64,000 nucleotides of DNA, taken from Bostrychus sinensis (Eukaryota > Chordata > Actinopteri > Gobiiformes > Eleotridae). The DNA lies in contig CM036251.1 of assembly GCA_020698575.1 (NCBI GenBank), positions 3,857,788 to 3,921,787 on the forward strand, written 5' to 3'. The notes beneath the pieces were generated by a model, which was not told where the DNA came from, made no database searches, and saw only the letters and a program-made list of their open reading frames with translations. The first letter of the stretch is position 1, and every line of letters begins with the position of its first letter. The translations under genes were made by a program, and so were the position numbers. Positions 20,289 through 30,822 of this stretch are shown here, one piece after another.

Positions 20289-22268
20289 CAGTCACATGTG
20301 GTACATGTAGTAACCTGTGGTACATGTAGTAACATGTGGTAACCTGTGGTACATGTAGTAACATGCGGTACATGTAGTAACCTGCGGTACATGTAGTAAC
20401 CTGCGGTACATGTAGTAACCTGTGGTACATGTAGTAACATGCGGTACATGTAGTAACATGTGGTACCTGTGGTAACCTGTGGTACATGTAGTAACATGTG
20501 GTACATGTAGTAACCTGTGGTACATGTAGTAACATGCGGTACATGTAGTAACCTGTGGTACCTGTAGTAACCTGTGGTACATGTAGTAACATGCGGTACA
20601 TGTAGTAACCTGTGGTACCTGTAGTAACCTGTGGTACATGTAGTAACCTGTGGTACATGTAGTAACCTGTGGTACATGTAGTAACATGTGGTACATGTAG
20701 TAACATGTGGTACATGTAGTAACATGTGGTACATGTAGTAACCTGTGGTACATGTAGTAACATGTGGTAACCTGTGGTACATGTAGTAACATGCGGTACA
20801 TGTAGTAACCTGCGGTACATGTAGTAACCTGCGGTACATGTAGTAACCTGCGGTACATGTAGTAACCTGTGGTACCTGTAGTAACCTGTGGTACATGTAG
20901 TAACCTGTGGTACATGTAGTAACATGTGGTACATGTAGTAACCTGTGGTACATGTAGTAACCTGTGGTACATGTAGTAACCTGTGGTACATGTAGTAACC
21001 TGTGGTACATGTAGTAACATGTGGTACATGTAGTAACCTGTGGTACCTGTAGTAACCTGTGGTACATGTAGTAACATGTGGTACATGTAGTAACCTGTGG
21101 TACATGTAGTAACCTGTGGTACCTGTAGTAACCTGTGGTACATGTAGTAACCTGTGGTACATGTAGTAACATGTGGTACATGTAGTAACATGTGGTACAT
21201 GTAGTAACCTGTGGTACCTGTAGTAACCTGTGGTACCTGTAGTAACCTGCGGTACATGTAGTAACCTGCGGTACATGTAGTAACCTGTGGTACCTGTAGT
21301 AACATGTGGTACATGTAGTAACATGTGGTACATGTAGTAACATGCGGTACATGTAGTAACCTGTGGTACATGTAGTAACCTGTGGTACATGTAGTAACAT
21401 GTGGTACATGTAGTAACATGTGGTACATGTAGTAACATGTGGTACATGTAGTAACGTGGTACATGTAGTAACATGTGGTACATGTAGTAACATGTGGTAC
21501 ATGTAGTAACCTGTGGTACATGTAGTAACATGCGGTACATGTAGTAACCTGTGGTACATGTAGTAACATGTGGTAACCTGTGGTACATGTAGTAACATGC
21601 GGTACATGTAGTAACCTGCGGTACATGTAGTAACCTGCGGTACATGTAGTAACCTGCGGTACATGTAGTAACCTGTGGTACATGTAGTAACATGCGGTAC
21701 ATGTAGTAACCTGTGGTACCTGTAGTAACCTGTGGTACATGTAGTAACCTGTGGTACATGTAGTAACATGCGGTACATGTAGTAACCTGTGGTACATGTA
21801 GTAACCTGTGGTACATGTAGTAACCTGTGGTACATGTAGTAACATGCGGTACATGTAGTAACCTGTGGTACCTGTAGTAACCTGTGGTACATGTAGTAAC
21901 ATGTGGTACATGTAGTAACCTGTGGTACATGTAGTAACCTGTGGTACCTGTAGTAACCTGTGGTACATGTAGTAACCTGTGGTACATGTAGTAACATGTG
22001 GTACATGTAGTAACATGTGGTACATGTAGTAACCTGTGGTACCTGTAGTAACCTGTGGTACCTGTAGTAACCTGCGGTACATGTAGTAACCTGCGGTACA
22101 TGTAGTAACCTGTGGTACATGTAGTAACCTGTGGTACATGTAGTAACATGTGGTACATGTAGTAACATGCGGTACATGTAGTAACCTGTGGTACATGTAG
22201 TAACCTGTGGTACATGTAGTAACATGTGGTACATGTAGTAACATGTGGTACATGTAGTAACCTGTGGT
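20289..22268. repeat. 19-bp satellite (GTAACCTGTGGTACATGTA)
   Basis: About 104 tandem copies of a 19-bp unit, with variants at a few positions: CCTG/CATG, TGTGG/TGCGG and ACATG/ACCTG. Each standard unit holds the palindrome TACATGTA. Shortened junction units (ACATGTGGTAACCTGTGG) recur near 20334, 20761 and 21566, marking higher-order copies. Because 19 is not a multiple of three and the unit has no minus-strand stop in any phase, all three minus frames stay open for about 650-705 codons. The resulting Tyr/His/Cys/Thr-rich peptides are artefacts. Confidence 0.97.
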
Positions 22269-23292
22269 GCAGATTTTTAAAATTCAGAGCAGCTGATGGC
22301 CGATAAATATGTAGGGCCGATTTCATACATTTTCTGAAAGAAATTGATATAATATAGCCATTTGTTTTAGTAAACCTTATTAAAACAAACACAAACAAAT
22401 CTTAGATTGAGAACATTTAAAGATTAGTTTTTTGAGAAAACCAAGAAGGCAATCTTTATCAAACTTGCTGTGCAGGTAGAGCCTGGGGAGAGCCACTGAA
22501 TGCATTTTTAATTTTTTGTTCAGCAAAGTTCTGTTCCAGATAAATTAGAAAAATCTTTTTATTGTCATTTTGAGCTTTTCATCTCATGCCTTACCTCAGA
22601 TGTTTCCTATAAACTGCAGAGTAAGAGCTCAGACTGCTAGAGGATGTTTAGGAAAGCTGGGCTAATGTTAATGGATCCTATATGTATCTGTATATATTGA
22701 CATTTTCTACATCTAGTATATAAATAAGAGCCAAACAACTTGTTTGTTAGTTTTTATGTAAATTTGTATGTTTATACACTATACACATATATACTTAAGA
22801 CTATTGTTACTGTAAAATATATATTTGTGTAAAAGCAGATTATTATTATTATTATTATTATGTATATTATGTAGGCCTGGGGGAGGGAGGGTGAGTGGGT
22901 GGTGGAGGAGGAGTGTACTCAAAGTGAACCTGTCTTGGTTACAATAATGTGTGCTAATCAATAATCATTGAAAAATGTCAACAACAAAAACATGTGTATG
23001 TTTATTACAGTTTGCTCAGCTTGGCTTTTTGTAGTCAAACAAATACACAAGGGTCTGTACTACTTCTCTTTACATTTATTCAATAGAAAGTTGATGAGGC
23101 TAATTATAATATTTTCTCTATAATATTGTGTAATGTTTCATCTTTGATTCTAGGGGCAAGGGTCGTCATTCTCTTTGTGAAACTAATTTTTTAAATCTCA
23201 GTATTTCTGGGATACTTGGCTGTAACAAGCTCCACTTATCCAAGCCTAAAAACAGACATGAAACCTGAATGGCTTCAGAAAAACACTTGAAA
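22269..23292. other. non-coding, short ATT repeat
   Basis: No gene is seen. An (ATT)n run lies at about 22840-22861. A GCTGATGGCCGATAAATATG segment near 22292 looks like a decayed transposon end. Confidence 0.45.
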
Positions 23293-23412
23293 GATGAATA
23301 ATGGAGGTTTATTGACCAAATCCTCAATACAAAACTCAGAAAAGCACATGAGAAAATATCCATCACTGCAGCAGAATAGAGCAATCAAGTGTCATTAACC
23401 CAGTCCTGGTGG
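23293..23412 (+). repeat. duplicated segment R4, copy 2
   Basis: Co-directional homologue of 17441-17573, with AGAGCAATCAAGTGTCATTA and ACCCAGTCCTGGTGGAA as landmarks. Confidence 0.65.
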
Positions 23413-23929
23413 AATTATTTGTATCTACAGCTCTTACCACATGAAAAATATTATTAAGGTATGATTAAAAACACAAACAATACACAGTGAAACCTAATAG
23501 CAGCTAACATTCAGGCTTGAAAACACTTGTCCCTTTTTGGAGTTCATAAGGAGACGAGGAGACAAGAATTCAACATAAATTGGATTATGGTTTTGCAATA
23601 TATCCCAAATATAATGTTTATGCAAATAACAGTTTTATCTGAGAGGGAACTGCTAGACAATAATCTGTCTGTGTCATCAAATTTCCCCAACAAGAGCCTT
23701 AAATCTCATTGTGATGTGACCAAATATAGAAGATGGAGAGAGTAACCGGTGCAGATCTGTTTTTACACAGATTGAAATTTAATCTTAAACTCATATGTCT
23801 GTGTTGAAATTAAAATACAGCAAGTCATTCTCTGTTGGTCTGTGTTTTGTGTTTTTAGCTAAAATGGGCCTAAATTAGGATTAACCCAGGTTTGAACCAA
23901 AAATTAAAACAGTGAACTAATCTTAAACC
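23413..23929. other. non-coding, nothing recognised
   Basis: AT-rich unique-looking sequence before the satellite region. Confidence 0.45.
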
Positions 23930-24075
23930 TGACTACCAGGACTAAACTAGGCCTAAACCAGAACAAAAGCAGGACTAAACCAGGAATAAACAGACAGACT
24001 TCTGTTAAAAATGGCTTGTAACAGGACTAAAACCAGGACTAAACTGGGCCTAAACCAGGACTAAGCTCGCCCTGA
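23930..24075 (-). repeat. scattered units of the 11-bp satellite, opposite orientation
   Basis: Loosely spaced AGGACTAAACCAGG and related words (AAACCAGGAATAAAC, GGACTAAACTGGGCC) occur here. They are the reverse complement of the main array that starts at 24153, so the orientation switches between the two. Confidence 0.7.
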
Positions 24076-24152
24076 ACAACGAGAGCAGGATTCACTTAGT
24101 AAACTGAAATGTAGCAGGTCACAATATTCAACGATGGTGCTAAATACTGTTA

Positions 24153-25504
24153 TAACTGGTTTAGCCCTGGTTTAGCCCTGGTTTAGACCTGGTTTAGACC
24201 TGGTTTAGACCTGGTTTAGCCCTGGTTTAGACCTGGTTTAGCACTGGTTTAGGCCTGGTTTAGACCTGGTTTAGCCCTGGTTTAGCCCTGGTTTAGACCT
24301 GGTTTAGCCCTGGTTTAGAGCTGGTTTAGCCCTGGTTTAGCCCTGGTTTAGTCCTGGTTTAGTCCTGGTTTAGACCTGGTTTAGACCTGGTTTAGACCTG
24401 GTTTAGCCCTGGTTTAGACCTAGTTCAGCCCTGGTTTAGCCCTGGTTTAGCCCTGGTTTAGCACTGGTTTAGACCTGGTTTAGCCCTGGTTTAGAGCTGG
24501 TTTAGTCCTGGTTTAGTCCTGGTTTAGACCTGGTTTAGACCTGGTTTAGCCCTGGTTTAGACCTGGTTTAGACCTGGTTTAGCCCTGGTTTAGAGCTGGT
24601 TTAGCCCTGGTTTAGCCCTGGTTTAGACCTGGTTTAGCCCTGGTTTAGCCCTGGTTTAGCCCTGGTTTAGTCCTGGTTTAGTCCTGGTTTAGACCTGGTT
24701 TAGACCTGGTTTAGCCCTGGTTTAGACCTGGTTTAGACCTGGTTTAGCCCTGGTTTAGAGCTGGTTTAGCCCTGGTTTAGCCCTGGTTTAGTCCTGGTTT
24801 AGTCCTGGTTTAGACCTGGTTTAGACCTGGTTTAGCCCTGGTTTAGACCTGGTTTAGACCTGGTTTAGCCCTGGTTTAGAGCTGGTTTAGCCCTGGTTTA
24901 GACCTGGTTTAGACCTGGTTTAGCCCTGGTTTAGCCCTGGTTTAGAGCTGGTTTAGGCCTGGTTTAGCCCTGGTTTAGCCCTGGTTTAGTCCTGGTTTAG
25001 TCCTGGTTTAGACCTGGTTTAGACCTGGTTTAGCCCTGGTTTAGACCTGGTTTAGACCTGGTTTAGCCCTGGTTTAGAGCTGGTTTAGCCCTGGTTTAGC
25101 CCTGGTTTAGTCCTGGTTTAGTCCTGGTTTAGACCTGGTTTAGACCTGGTTTAGCCCTGGTTTAGACCTGGTTTAGACCTGGTTTAGCCCTGGTTTAGAG
25201 CTGGTTTAGCCCTGGTTTAGACCTGGTTTAGACCTGGTTTAGCCCTGGTTTAGACCTGGTTTAGCCCTGGTTTAGAGCTGGTTTAGCCCTGGTTTAGCCC
25301 TGGTTTAGTCCTGGTTTAGACCTGGTTTAGACCTGGTTTAGCCCTGGTTTAGACCTGGTTTAGACCTGGTTTAGCCCTGGTTTAGAGCTGGTTTAGCCCT
25401 GGTTTAGCCCTGGTTTAGTCCTGGTTTAGTCCTGGTTTAGACCTGGTTTAGACCTGGTTTAGCCCTGGTTTAGACCTGGTTTAGACCTGGTTTAGACCTG
25501 GTTT
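24153..25504 (+). repeat. 11-bp satellite (CTGGTTTAGAC) with higher-order structure
   Basis: About 120 tandem copies of CTGGTTTAGNC, where the variable part is mostly ACC, CCC, TCC or AGC before TGG. The AGC variants fall at intervals of 121 bp in several places (for example 24758 and 24879, and 25078 and 25199), which is 11 units of 11 bp. Other AGC intervals (about 66, 77, 110 and 132 bp) are also multiples of 11. A related array in the opposite orientation is at 57383-59475. Confidence 0.96.
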
Positions 25505-25589
25505 ATTGTGTTCTTGTGTGCAGGTATAATAATAGTCTTGTGTGTGTTCAGAGAGTGTGAAGATGAGCAGAGTGATGTGAATCTGGGCA

Positions 25590-26440
25590 TGTACTCAGAC
25601 TCAGACTCGGACTCAGACTCAGAGTCGGACTCAGACTCAGAGTCGGACTCAGACTCAGAGTCGGACTCAGAGTCGGACTCAGAGTCGGACTCAGACTCAG
25701 ACTCAGACTCAGAGTCGGACTCAGACTCAGAGTCGGACTCAGACTCAGACTCAGAGTCGGACTCAGACTCAGACTCAGAGTCGGACTCAGACTCAGACTC
25801 GGACTCAGACTCAGACTCAGAGTCGGACTCAGACTCAGAGTCGGACTCAGACTCAGACTCGGACTCAGACTCGGACTCAGACTCAGACTCAGACTCAGAC
25901 TCAGAGTCGGACTCAGACTCAGAGTCGGACTCAGACTCAGACTCAGACTCAGACTCAGACTCAGAGTCGGACTCAGACTCAGAGTCGGACTCAGACTCAG
26001 ACTCAGAGTCGGACTCAGACTCAGACTCGGACTCAGACTCAGAGTCGGACTCAGACTCAGAGTCGGACTCAGACTCAGACTCGGACTCAGACTCGGACTC
26101 AGACTCAGACTCAGACTCAGACTCAGACTCAGAGTCGGACTCAGACTCAGAGTCGGACTCAGACTCAGACTCAGAGTCGGACTCAGACTCGGACTCGGAC
26201 TCAGACTCAGACTCGGACTCGGACTCGGACTCGGACTCGGACTCGGACTCGGACTCGGACTCGGACTCGGACTCAGACTCAGACTCAGACTCAGACTCAG
26301 ACTCAGACTCAGAGTCGGACTCAGACTCAGACTCAGAGTCAGACTCAGACTCAGACTCAGAGTCGGACTCAGACTCAGACTCAGACTCAGACTCAGACTC
26401 AGACTCAGACTCAGACTCAGACTCAGGCTCAGGCTCAGAC
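25590..26440. repeat. hexamer array (GACTCA/GAGTCG) open on both strands
   Basis: About 850 bp of GACTCA, GACTCG and GAGTCG hexamers. Six is a multiple of three, so the plus strand reads as uninterrupted Ser-Asp/Ser-Glu repeats (frame 25508-26491, 327 codons; first in-frame ATG 25588). The minus strand reads as Ser-Glu/Ser-Asp (25492-26559, 355 codons, beginning at an ATG). A splice-acceptor-like TTCTTGTGTGCAG lies at 25511-25523. Ser-Asp domains exist in real proteins such as dentin sialophosphoprotein, but the flanking codons match nothing I recognise. Most likely it is a microsatellite. Confidence 0.93.
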
Positions 26441-27341
26441 TCAGTCAGGTCCTGCTCACTGCTCCACAGCTTCACTGATGAATGTTTATGACCCATCATC
26501 TCCACACGATTACCCCCACTGTCTGCAGAAGACTCACTCTCACACACACACACTGCCAAAGCACTGTGCAGTTCTGGGTTTAGTCCTGATTTAGTCCTGG
26601 TTTAGTACTGGTTTAGTTCTTTATACAGTCCAGTCCACAACTTTCTTCAGCGTTTGCCATGGTTGTTTATGTTTTCTTCTCCTTCTCCTTCTTCTTCACA
26701 TTTCCGCTTATATTTTCCCGCCGCTTCCTGTTGCTTCGTCTTCGTTCTCTGATGCTATTTCCTGTGTCCTATCAACTGTTTTCCATCGGCCGCTGGACTC
26801 CATGAATTCCCAGTTGGATGTAAACAGCCCACACTACAGGAGTGTGCTCCAGAGTCAGTGTTTGATTGCTTGCGACTGATGTCAGGCCGTGTTTTTGCGC
26901 CGACTCAAGTCTTTGAACATCACACACTAACGGATTTCAGGGCTGACTGGTGATTACGACTCCCTGCAACTAATGTTGACTGGTACAGACTCGGCGCATC
27001 GTTATAAAATTGGGGCAAAAAATCATGTAGTATGTCTCCAGCTTTAGTCTAGGTGCTTACTAAGTACCTTTGTGAATCTCTCAGGGTTTTTTCCACTAAT
27101 TTCTACCTCCTAATTACAGAACATTACAGTAGACACAGAATCACACCCTACAGCTGTGAGAGTACCTCATGTTTACAGCCCCTGTGCATGTACTGTATGT
27201 GAAGTGTAGCGCGTGCCACATGTGTGCGCTGGAGATGAGACGTCCACAGTTATCACGGCGACGGCCTGGTCACATGATCACAGCAGTAAAAGGTCCTCAT
27301 GTGTGAAATAACCTGCCACAATAACACTCTCTGTGTTTCAG
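26441..27341. other. single-copy DNA before candidate exon
   Basis: No gene is seen in 26441-27300. Three further 11-bp satellite units occur at 26578-26618 (TTTAGTCCTGG). The last 40 bases form an acceptor-like tract ending CTCTCTGTGTTTCAG at 27341. Confidence 0.4.
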
Positions 27342-27404
27342 ATCAAACCGAGCCACAACGCTTCCTCCTTCCCTGCAAACACCAGCGCTTCTGACCAACC
27401 ACAG
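27342..27404 (+). other. candidate 63-bp exon with good splice sites
   Basis: A 63-bp segment lies between a strong acceptor (CTCTCTGTGTTTCAG, ending 27341) and a strong donor (CAG|GTAAAA, 27402-27410). It is exactly 21 codons and open in frame 1, reading IKPSHNASSFPANT then SASDQPQ, a Ser/Pro/Asn-rich disordered-type peptide. A second frame is also open. Short, symmetric, low-order exons like this are common in large transcription-factor or scaffold genes. I do not recognise the gene. Chance pairing of splice sites is possible. Confidence 0.35.
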
Positions 27405-27591
27405 GTAAAAAAAAAGAGATTTAATTCTGTTTTGCTGCTGAATTATTTAGTTACTTATTGTTAAAACCAGTTTAATCTTTTGGTTTGCTCTGTGTTTGGT
27501 TTAGTATAACCTAAGCGTTGGTTTAATGTTGGTTTTTAGTTCATAGTTGCTTGTAGATTTGTTTAGGTTTTGTTCTCCAATCTTTTACTGC
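27405..27591. other. putative intron start, nothing else seen
   Basis: T-rich sequence between the candidate exon and the hAT-type MITE. Confidence 0.3.
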
Positions 27592-28027
27592 ATCTAATAT
27601 AGGGCTGCACAATATATCGTAAAAAAATATCGTAAATTAACGCAATATCCGTATCACAAGAATCTAAATATGTCGCAATAACGCTGTGGTCTTCCATCTG
27701 ACAGAGATTTACACTGAAGAATCATTTTCCACCAGAGCCTTAAAAGAACATGTGTTGTGACTAAATAAAAATGTTTAAAAAGTCCAGTTTTAGTGGTAAT
27801 TTAATTAATTTAGTCACAGCTTAGCCTTGTTTTATTCCTGGTTTAGTCAGATTTTGTCGCTGTTTTGACTTGTAAATACAGGAACTTACATTTTTGTGAA
27901 TTGTAGTGAATTTAACTTACTATGTTCGAAAAGTAGGCTCTATTTTCAATAATATCGTTATTGCAATTTTCAACATAGTTATCGAATATCGCATGTTTTC
28001 TCCATATCGTGCAGCCCTAATCTAATA
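27592..28027. mobile_element. hAT-type MITE 2, copy 2, with 8-bp target duplication
   Basis: The element spans 27600-28019 and is flanked by exact ATCTAATA at 27592-27599 and 28020-28027. It runs in the opposite orientation to the copy at 18269. The interior carries CCTGGTTTAGTC at 27838-27849, the same word that is tandemly repeated in the 11-bp satellites. It is non-coding. Confidence 0.88.
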
Positions 28028-28196
28028 TATCTTTGAAACTAAACAAATGCATTGTTTTATGTAGCTGTAATTATGTGCTAGGTTCAGTTTTGGGTTTACT
28101 CCTCCTATTGCGGCCTTTTGTGGTTGATGAGTTGATTGTTTATTGTATACGTTGGGTTTAGTCCAGCCTTGCAATCTTCCAGCATTTTGATATAAA

Positions 28197-28280
28197 TGGG
28201 GCGACAGCGGCTCGGGTGTAGAGCGGTCGTCCTGTAGCCCGAAGGCTGGCGGTGCGAGTGTGAGCGAGGGCTGAAGGAAT
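28197..28280 (+). repeat. tRNA-derived SINE head fragment
   Basis: GGGGCGACAGCGGCTCGGG followed by TGTAGAGCGGTCGTCCTG and GCCCGAAGGCTGGCGGTGCG is a tRNA-like head with box A and a mutated box B. It resembles the head at 56794-56860. The SINE body is missing. Confidence 0.6.
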
Positions 28281-29970
28281 AATGGATGTAACGGTAACGA
28301 GCTTTGAGAGTCTAGAAAACCTCTACATGAGACTAATGCATTCATATTTTAAAGACTATAGCTTGACAGTCACATTATTTAAGTCTGGAGGTCTTGGATT
28401 TTGTCTTTGTCTTAGTCCTGGCTCAGTCTGAGTTGAGTTCAGAGCTTGTTTATGTTTTGGTCCTGAGATTTTTCATGTTTAGTCCTTGACATTGGCCTTT
28501 TTTCCGTAGAATTTGGCAACTAGAAGAATTAAGAGACGTCAGAAAATGTTTGGAGCAAACAATCAATGTAGTGGAGATAACTAGATGTTACCAACACGCA
28601 ACAATAATTTGACCTGTCTCTATTAAACCTCAGTGAAATGAGTTTATCTTGAATTTATTGAATGGCTGCAAAGAATGAAAGAGACCGAGATACCAGAAAA
28701 CAGCTAAAAAAAAAGAAAAGCTTTGATAGAAAAAAGAGAAGCAAAACCTAAGTGAATAGAGCTATTTAAAGAATGTAATGCAATGTGGAACAAATATCAA
28801 TGTGAAACTTTTCCTGATAAAAATATACTGCATGTTTTGAGTTATTTTATGTTTCCATGTGAAGATTAGGCATTCTATACATTCAAATTAGTAACTTTGC
28901 ACATTTCAAACAACAAAATCTGAATATTGGAGATAGACAGGTATAAAATTCTTGGTTAATTTTGTTGACATATTACATAAAAAAGGTTTTTACAGAGGAG
29001 AGTTATGGATATTGTAGTTTGTCTTTCAGTGAATTAGAAAATACTGACAATAGCCTTAAAAAATCAAATTTTGCCTTGTTTTTAAGAGTAAAATGACCAA
29101 TAAATCAGGATAGGAATTATATCAAGAAAGAAAAGCCTTTAGAATATGGTTAAGTATGAGATGGAAAATGTGGTGCTTGCAGATGCTAAAGAAGTGGCGA
29201 TATCTGACTGAGAAAACATACAAATCTTTGGCAAAATGTAATGAAATAAACACCATCATATTTAGATTGGACATTTGCTTTATTTCAGTGTGAAAGCTTG
29301 TGGAGCAAACTGGCCCAAAATCTTTAAAATTTAAATGTGTTTTTTACCTGTAGTGTCTCACCTTAAACAAAATAAAACAGAGATATAGCAAGAGCTTAAT
29401 CTGTTTAGTTCACGTTCTCCAAAAACTCCTCTATTGGCGTTTCCTTTGCTTCCTTTATAAGCTGCTGCTGTATAACTCTATCTCTTTTCGTCTAAACAAA
29501 CTTCACATTTGGCTGCTCTCCGTCCAAACTCCTGTCTCCCTCGTGTCCACTCCGCTCTTTTCTCATATATTTTCCTGTTTTCGTATTCGGCCCCATATTC
29601 AGCGAGTGTGACAGATTGGAAGTGCGCGAGCCGTGTTGGTGTTGGCTCGAATGCTCCGCGCCGCTGCCCAAAGGATTTATCACACACAAAATATTGACCG
29701 CCAACAGTGGCACTTTACCGGCGTTATTGCCTTTTTTTTTTTTTTTTTTTTCCACAGCGGTTTGATACAGACGAGCTTCAACAATGGGGAGGCCGTATTG
29801 ACGAGAGCGGCGCGGGCCAGCGGATCGGCTTATACTGTTTACCATAGGGATTATTCCTCTCAGGCAGACACAGAAAAGAGACAAGGTGAGCACAAAGGGA
29901 AACACCAAGGCCCAGGGGATCGAGACAGAGAGGGGCAGAAATTAAAACTTCACACACAATATACTCTTCT
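28281..29970. other. mostly single-copy DNA, candidate regulatory stretch at the end
   Basis: No gene is seen. 28400-29400 is AT-rich and featureless. 29480-29960 is more complex and CG-containing, with a poly-T run at 29731-29750. Overlapping frames of 60-138 codons on both strands there have no domain support. Confidence 0.35.
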
Positions 29971-30207
29971 ATTACTGGCAAGGGCGTAACTTTGGGTGTA
30001 ATATTGGGGGGGGGGTTAAACTCTTCGCCTATTTTTTTTTCTTTTTACACATTGAATCATGTACTTTTGTAAAAGGAGTATGCTAATTTGGAGTTTGTGT
30101 ATTAGAAATGCATTATGATACTTTTACTGTGATTTACTTAGCTTCAGCTCTGTGCTAGGCTAATGTCAGTGTCAGTGTTAGCACAACAGCAAGGCTGAGC
30201 AGTAAAT

Positions 30208-30370
30208 GGGCGGCACGGTGGCAGAGTGGTTAGCACTCCTGCCTCACAGCAAGAAGGTCCTGGATTCGATTCCCGGGCTGGGTGGGGCCTTTCTGTGTGG
30301 AGTTTGCATGTTCTCTCTGTGTCTGCGTAGGTTTCCTCCGGGTGCTCTGGTTTCCCCTACCACTAAAACA
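30208..30370 (+). repeat. tRNA-like SINE, best-preserved copy
   Basis: GGGCGGCACGGTGGCAGAG then TGGTTAGCACTCC gives box A. GGATTCGATTCCCGGGC gives box B. The body contains TGTGTGGAGTTTGCATG and TTTCCTCCGGGTGCTC. It lies inside the hAT-type element 29979-31522. Confidence 0.8.
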
Positions 30371-30384
30371 TGTACAATAGATCC

Positions 30385-30460
30385 CCCATGGGGCCAGGAC
30401 TCCCCTGCAAAAGAGATTCTGAATCTCAGTGGGACTTTCCTGGTTAAATAAAGGTTAAAT
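30385..30460 (+). repeat. LINE-like 3' tail
   Basis: AGAGATTCTGAATCTCAGTG followed by GGACTTTCCTGGTTAAATAA is a retroelement 3' tail. The reverse counterpart is at 6581-6690. It directly follows the SINE, either as that SINE's own tail or as a separate fragment. Confidence 0.55.
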
Positions 30461-30822
30461 TAAAAGTTAAAATAATGCCATCACTTACTTAAATTAGCAT
30501 TCAGTGGTAAACTGACATTAGTCCTGCACACAGCACATATTCCTTAGCTTTACCTCACACTGGCAATTTAGTCAAACCATCAGCTAACTCGACAATACGA
30601 CTGTTTACCTCCTCTTGGGCAGTACTTTTTTTTCTTTTTCGTTGACCAACTCTAAAACTGTTGACTTTGGTGCTCTTTTCATAACAGCACAGGTTAGAGA
30701 CAGGCAGCTATCACCGCTACAACACCAGAGACTGAGGACACAGCAGACAGAGGACGCTCAGGAGACAGTGGGCCGTACCAAGTATTCTACACAGGGAGGG
30801 GAGGGGGGTGGAATAAACTAAT

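Noticed and set aside
20289..22268. CRISPR array
   Set aside because: Units are contiguous with no unique spacers, and the surrounding sequence is eukaryotic.
20281..22398. Three overlapping minus-strand frames of 648-705 codons
   Set aside because: All come from the stop-free 19-bp satellite unit read in three phases. No non-repeat domain or splice signal accompanies them.
25492..26559. Dentin-sialophosphoprotein-like Ser-Asp gene
   Set aside because: Only the hexamer array supports it. Flanking codons match nothing, both strands are open, and no signal peptide or upstream exons are seen. Kept as a finding, not as a gene.
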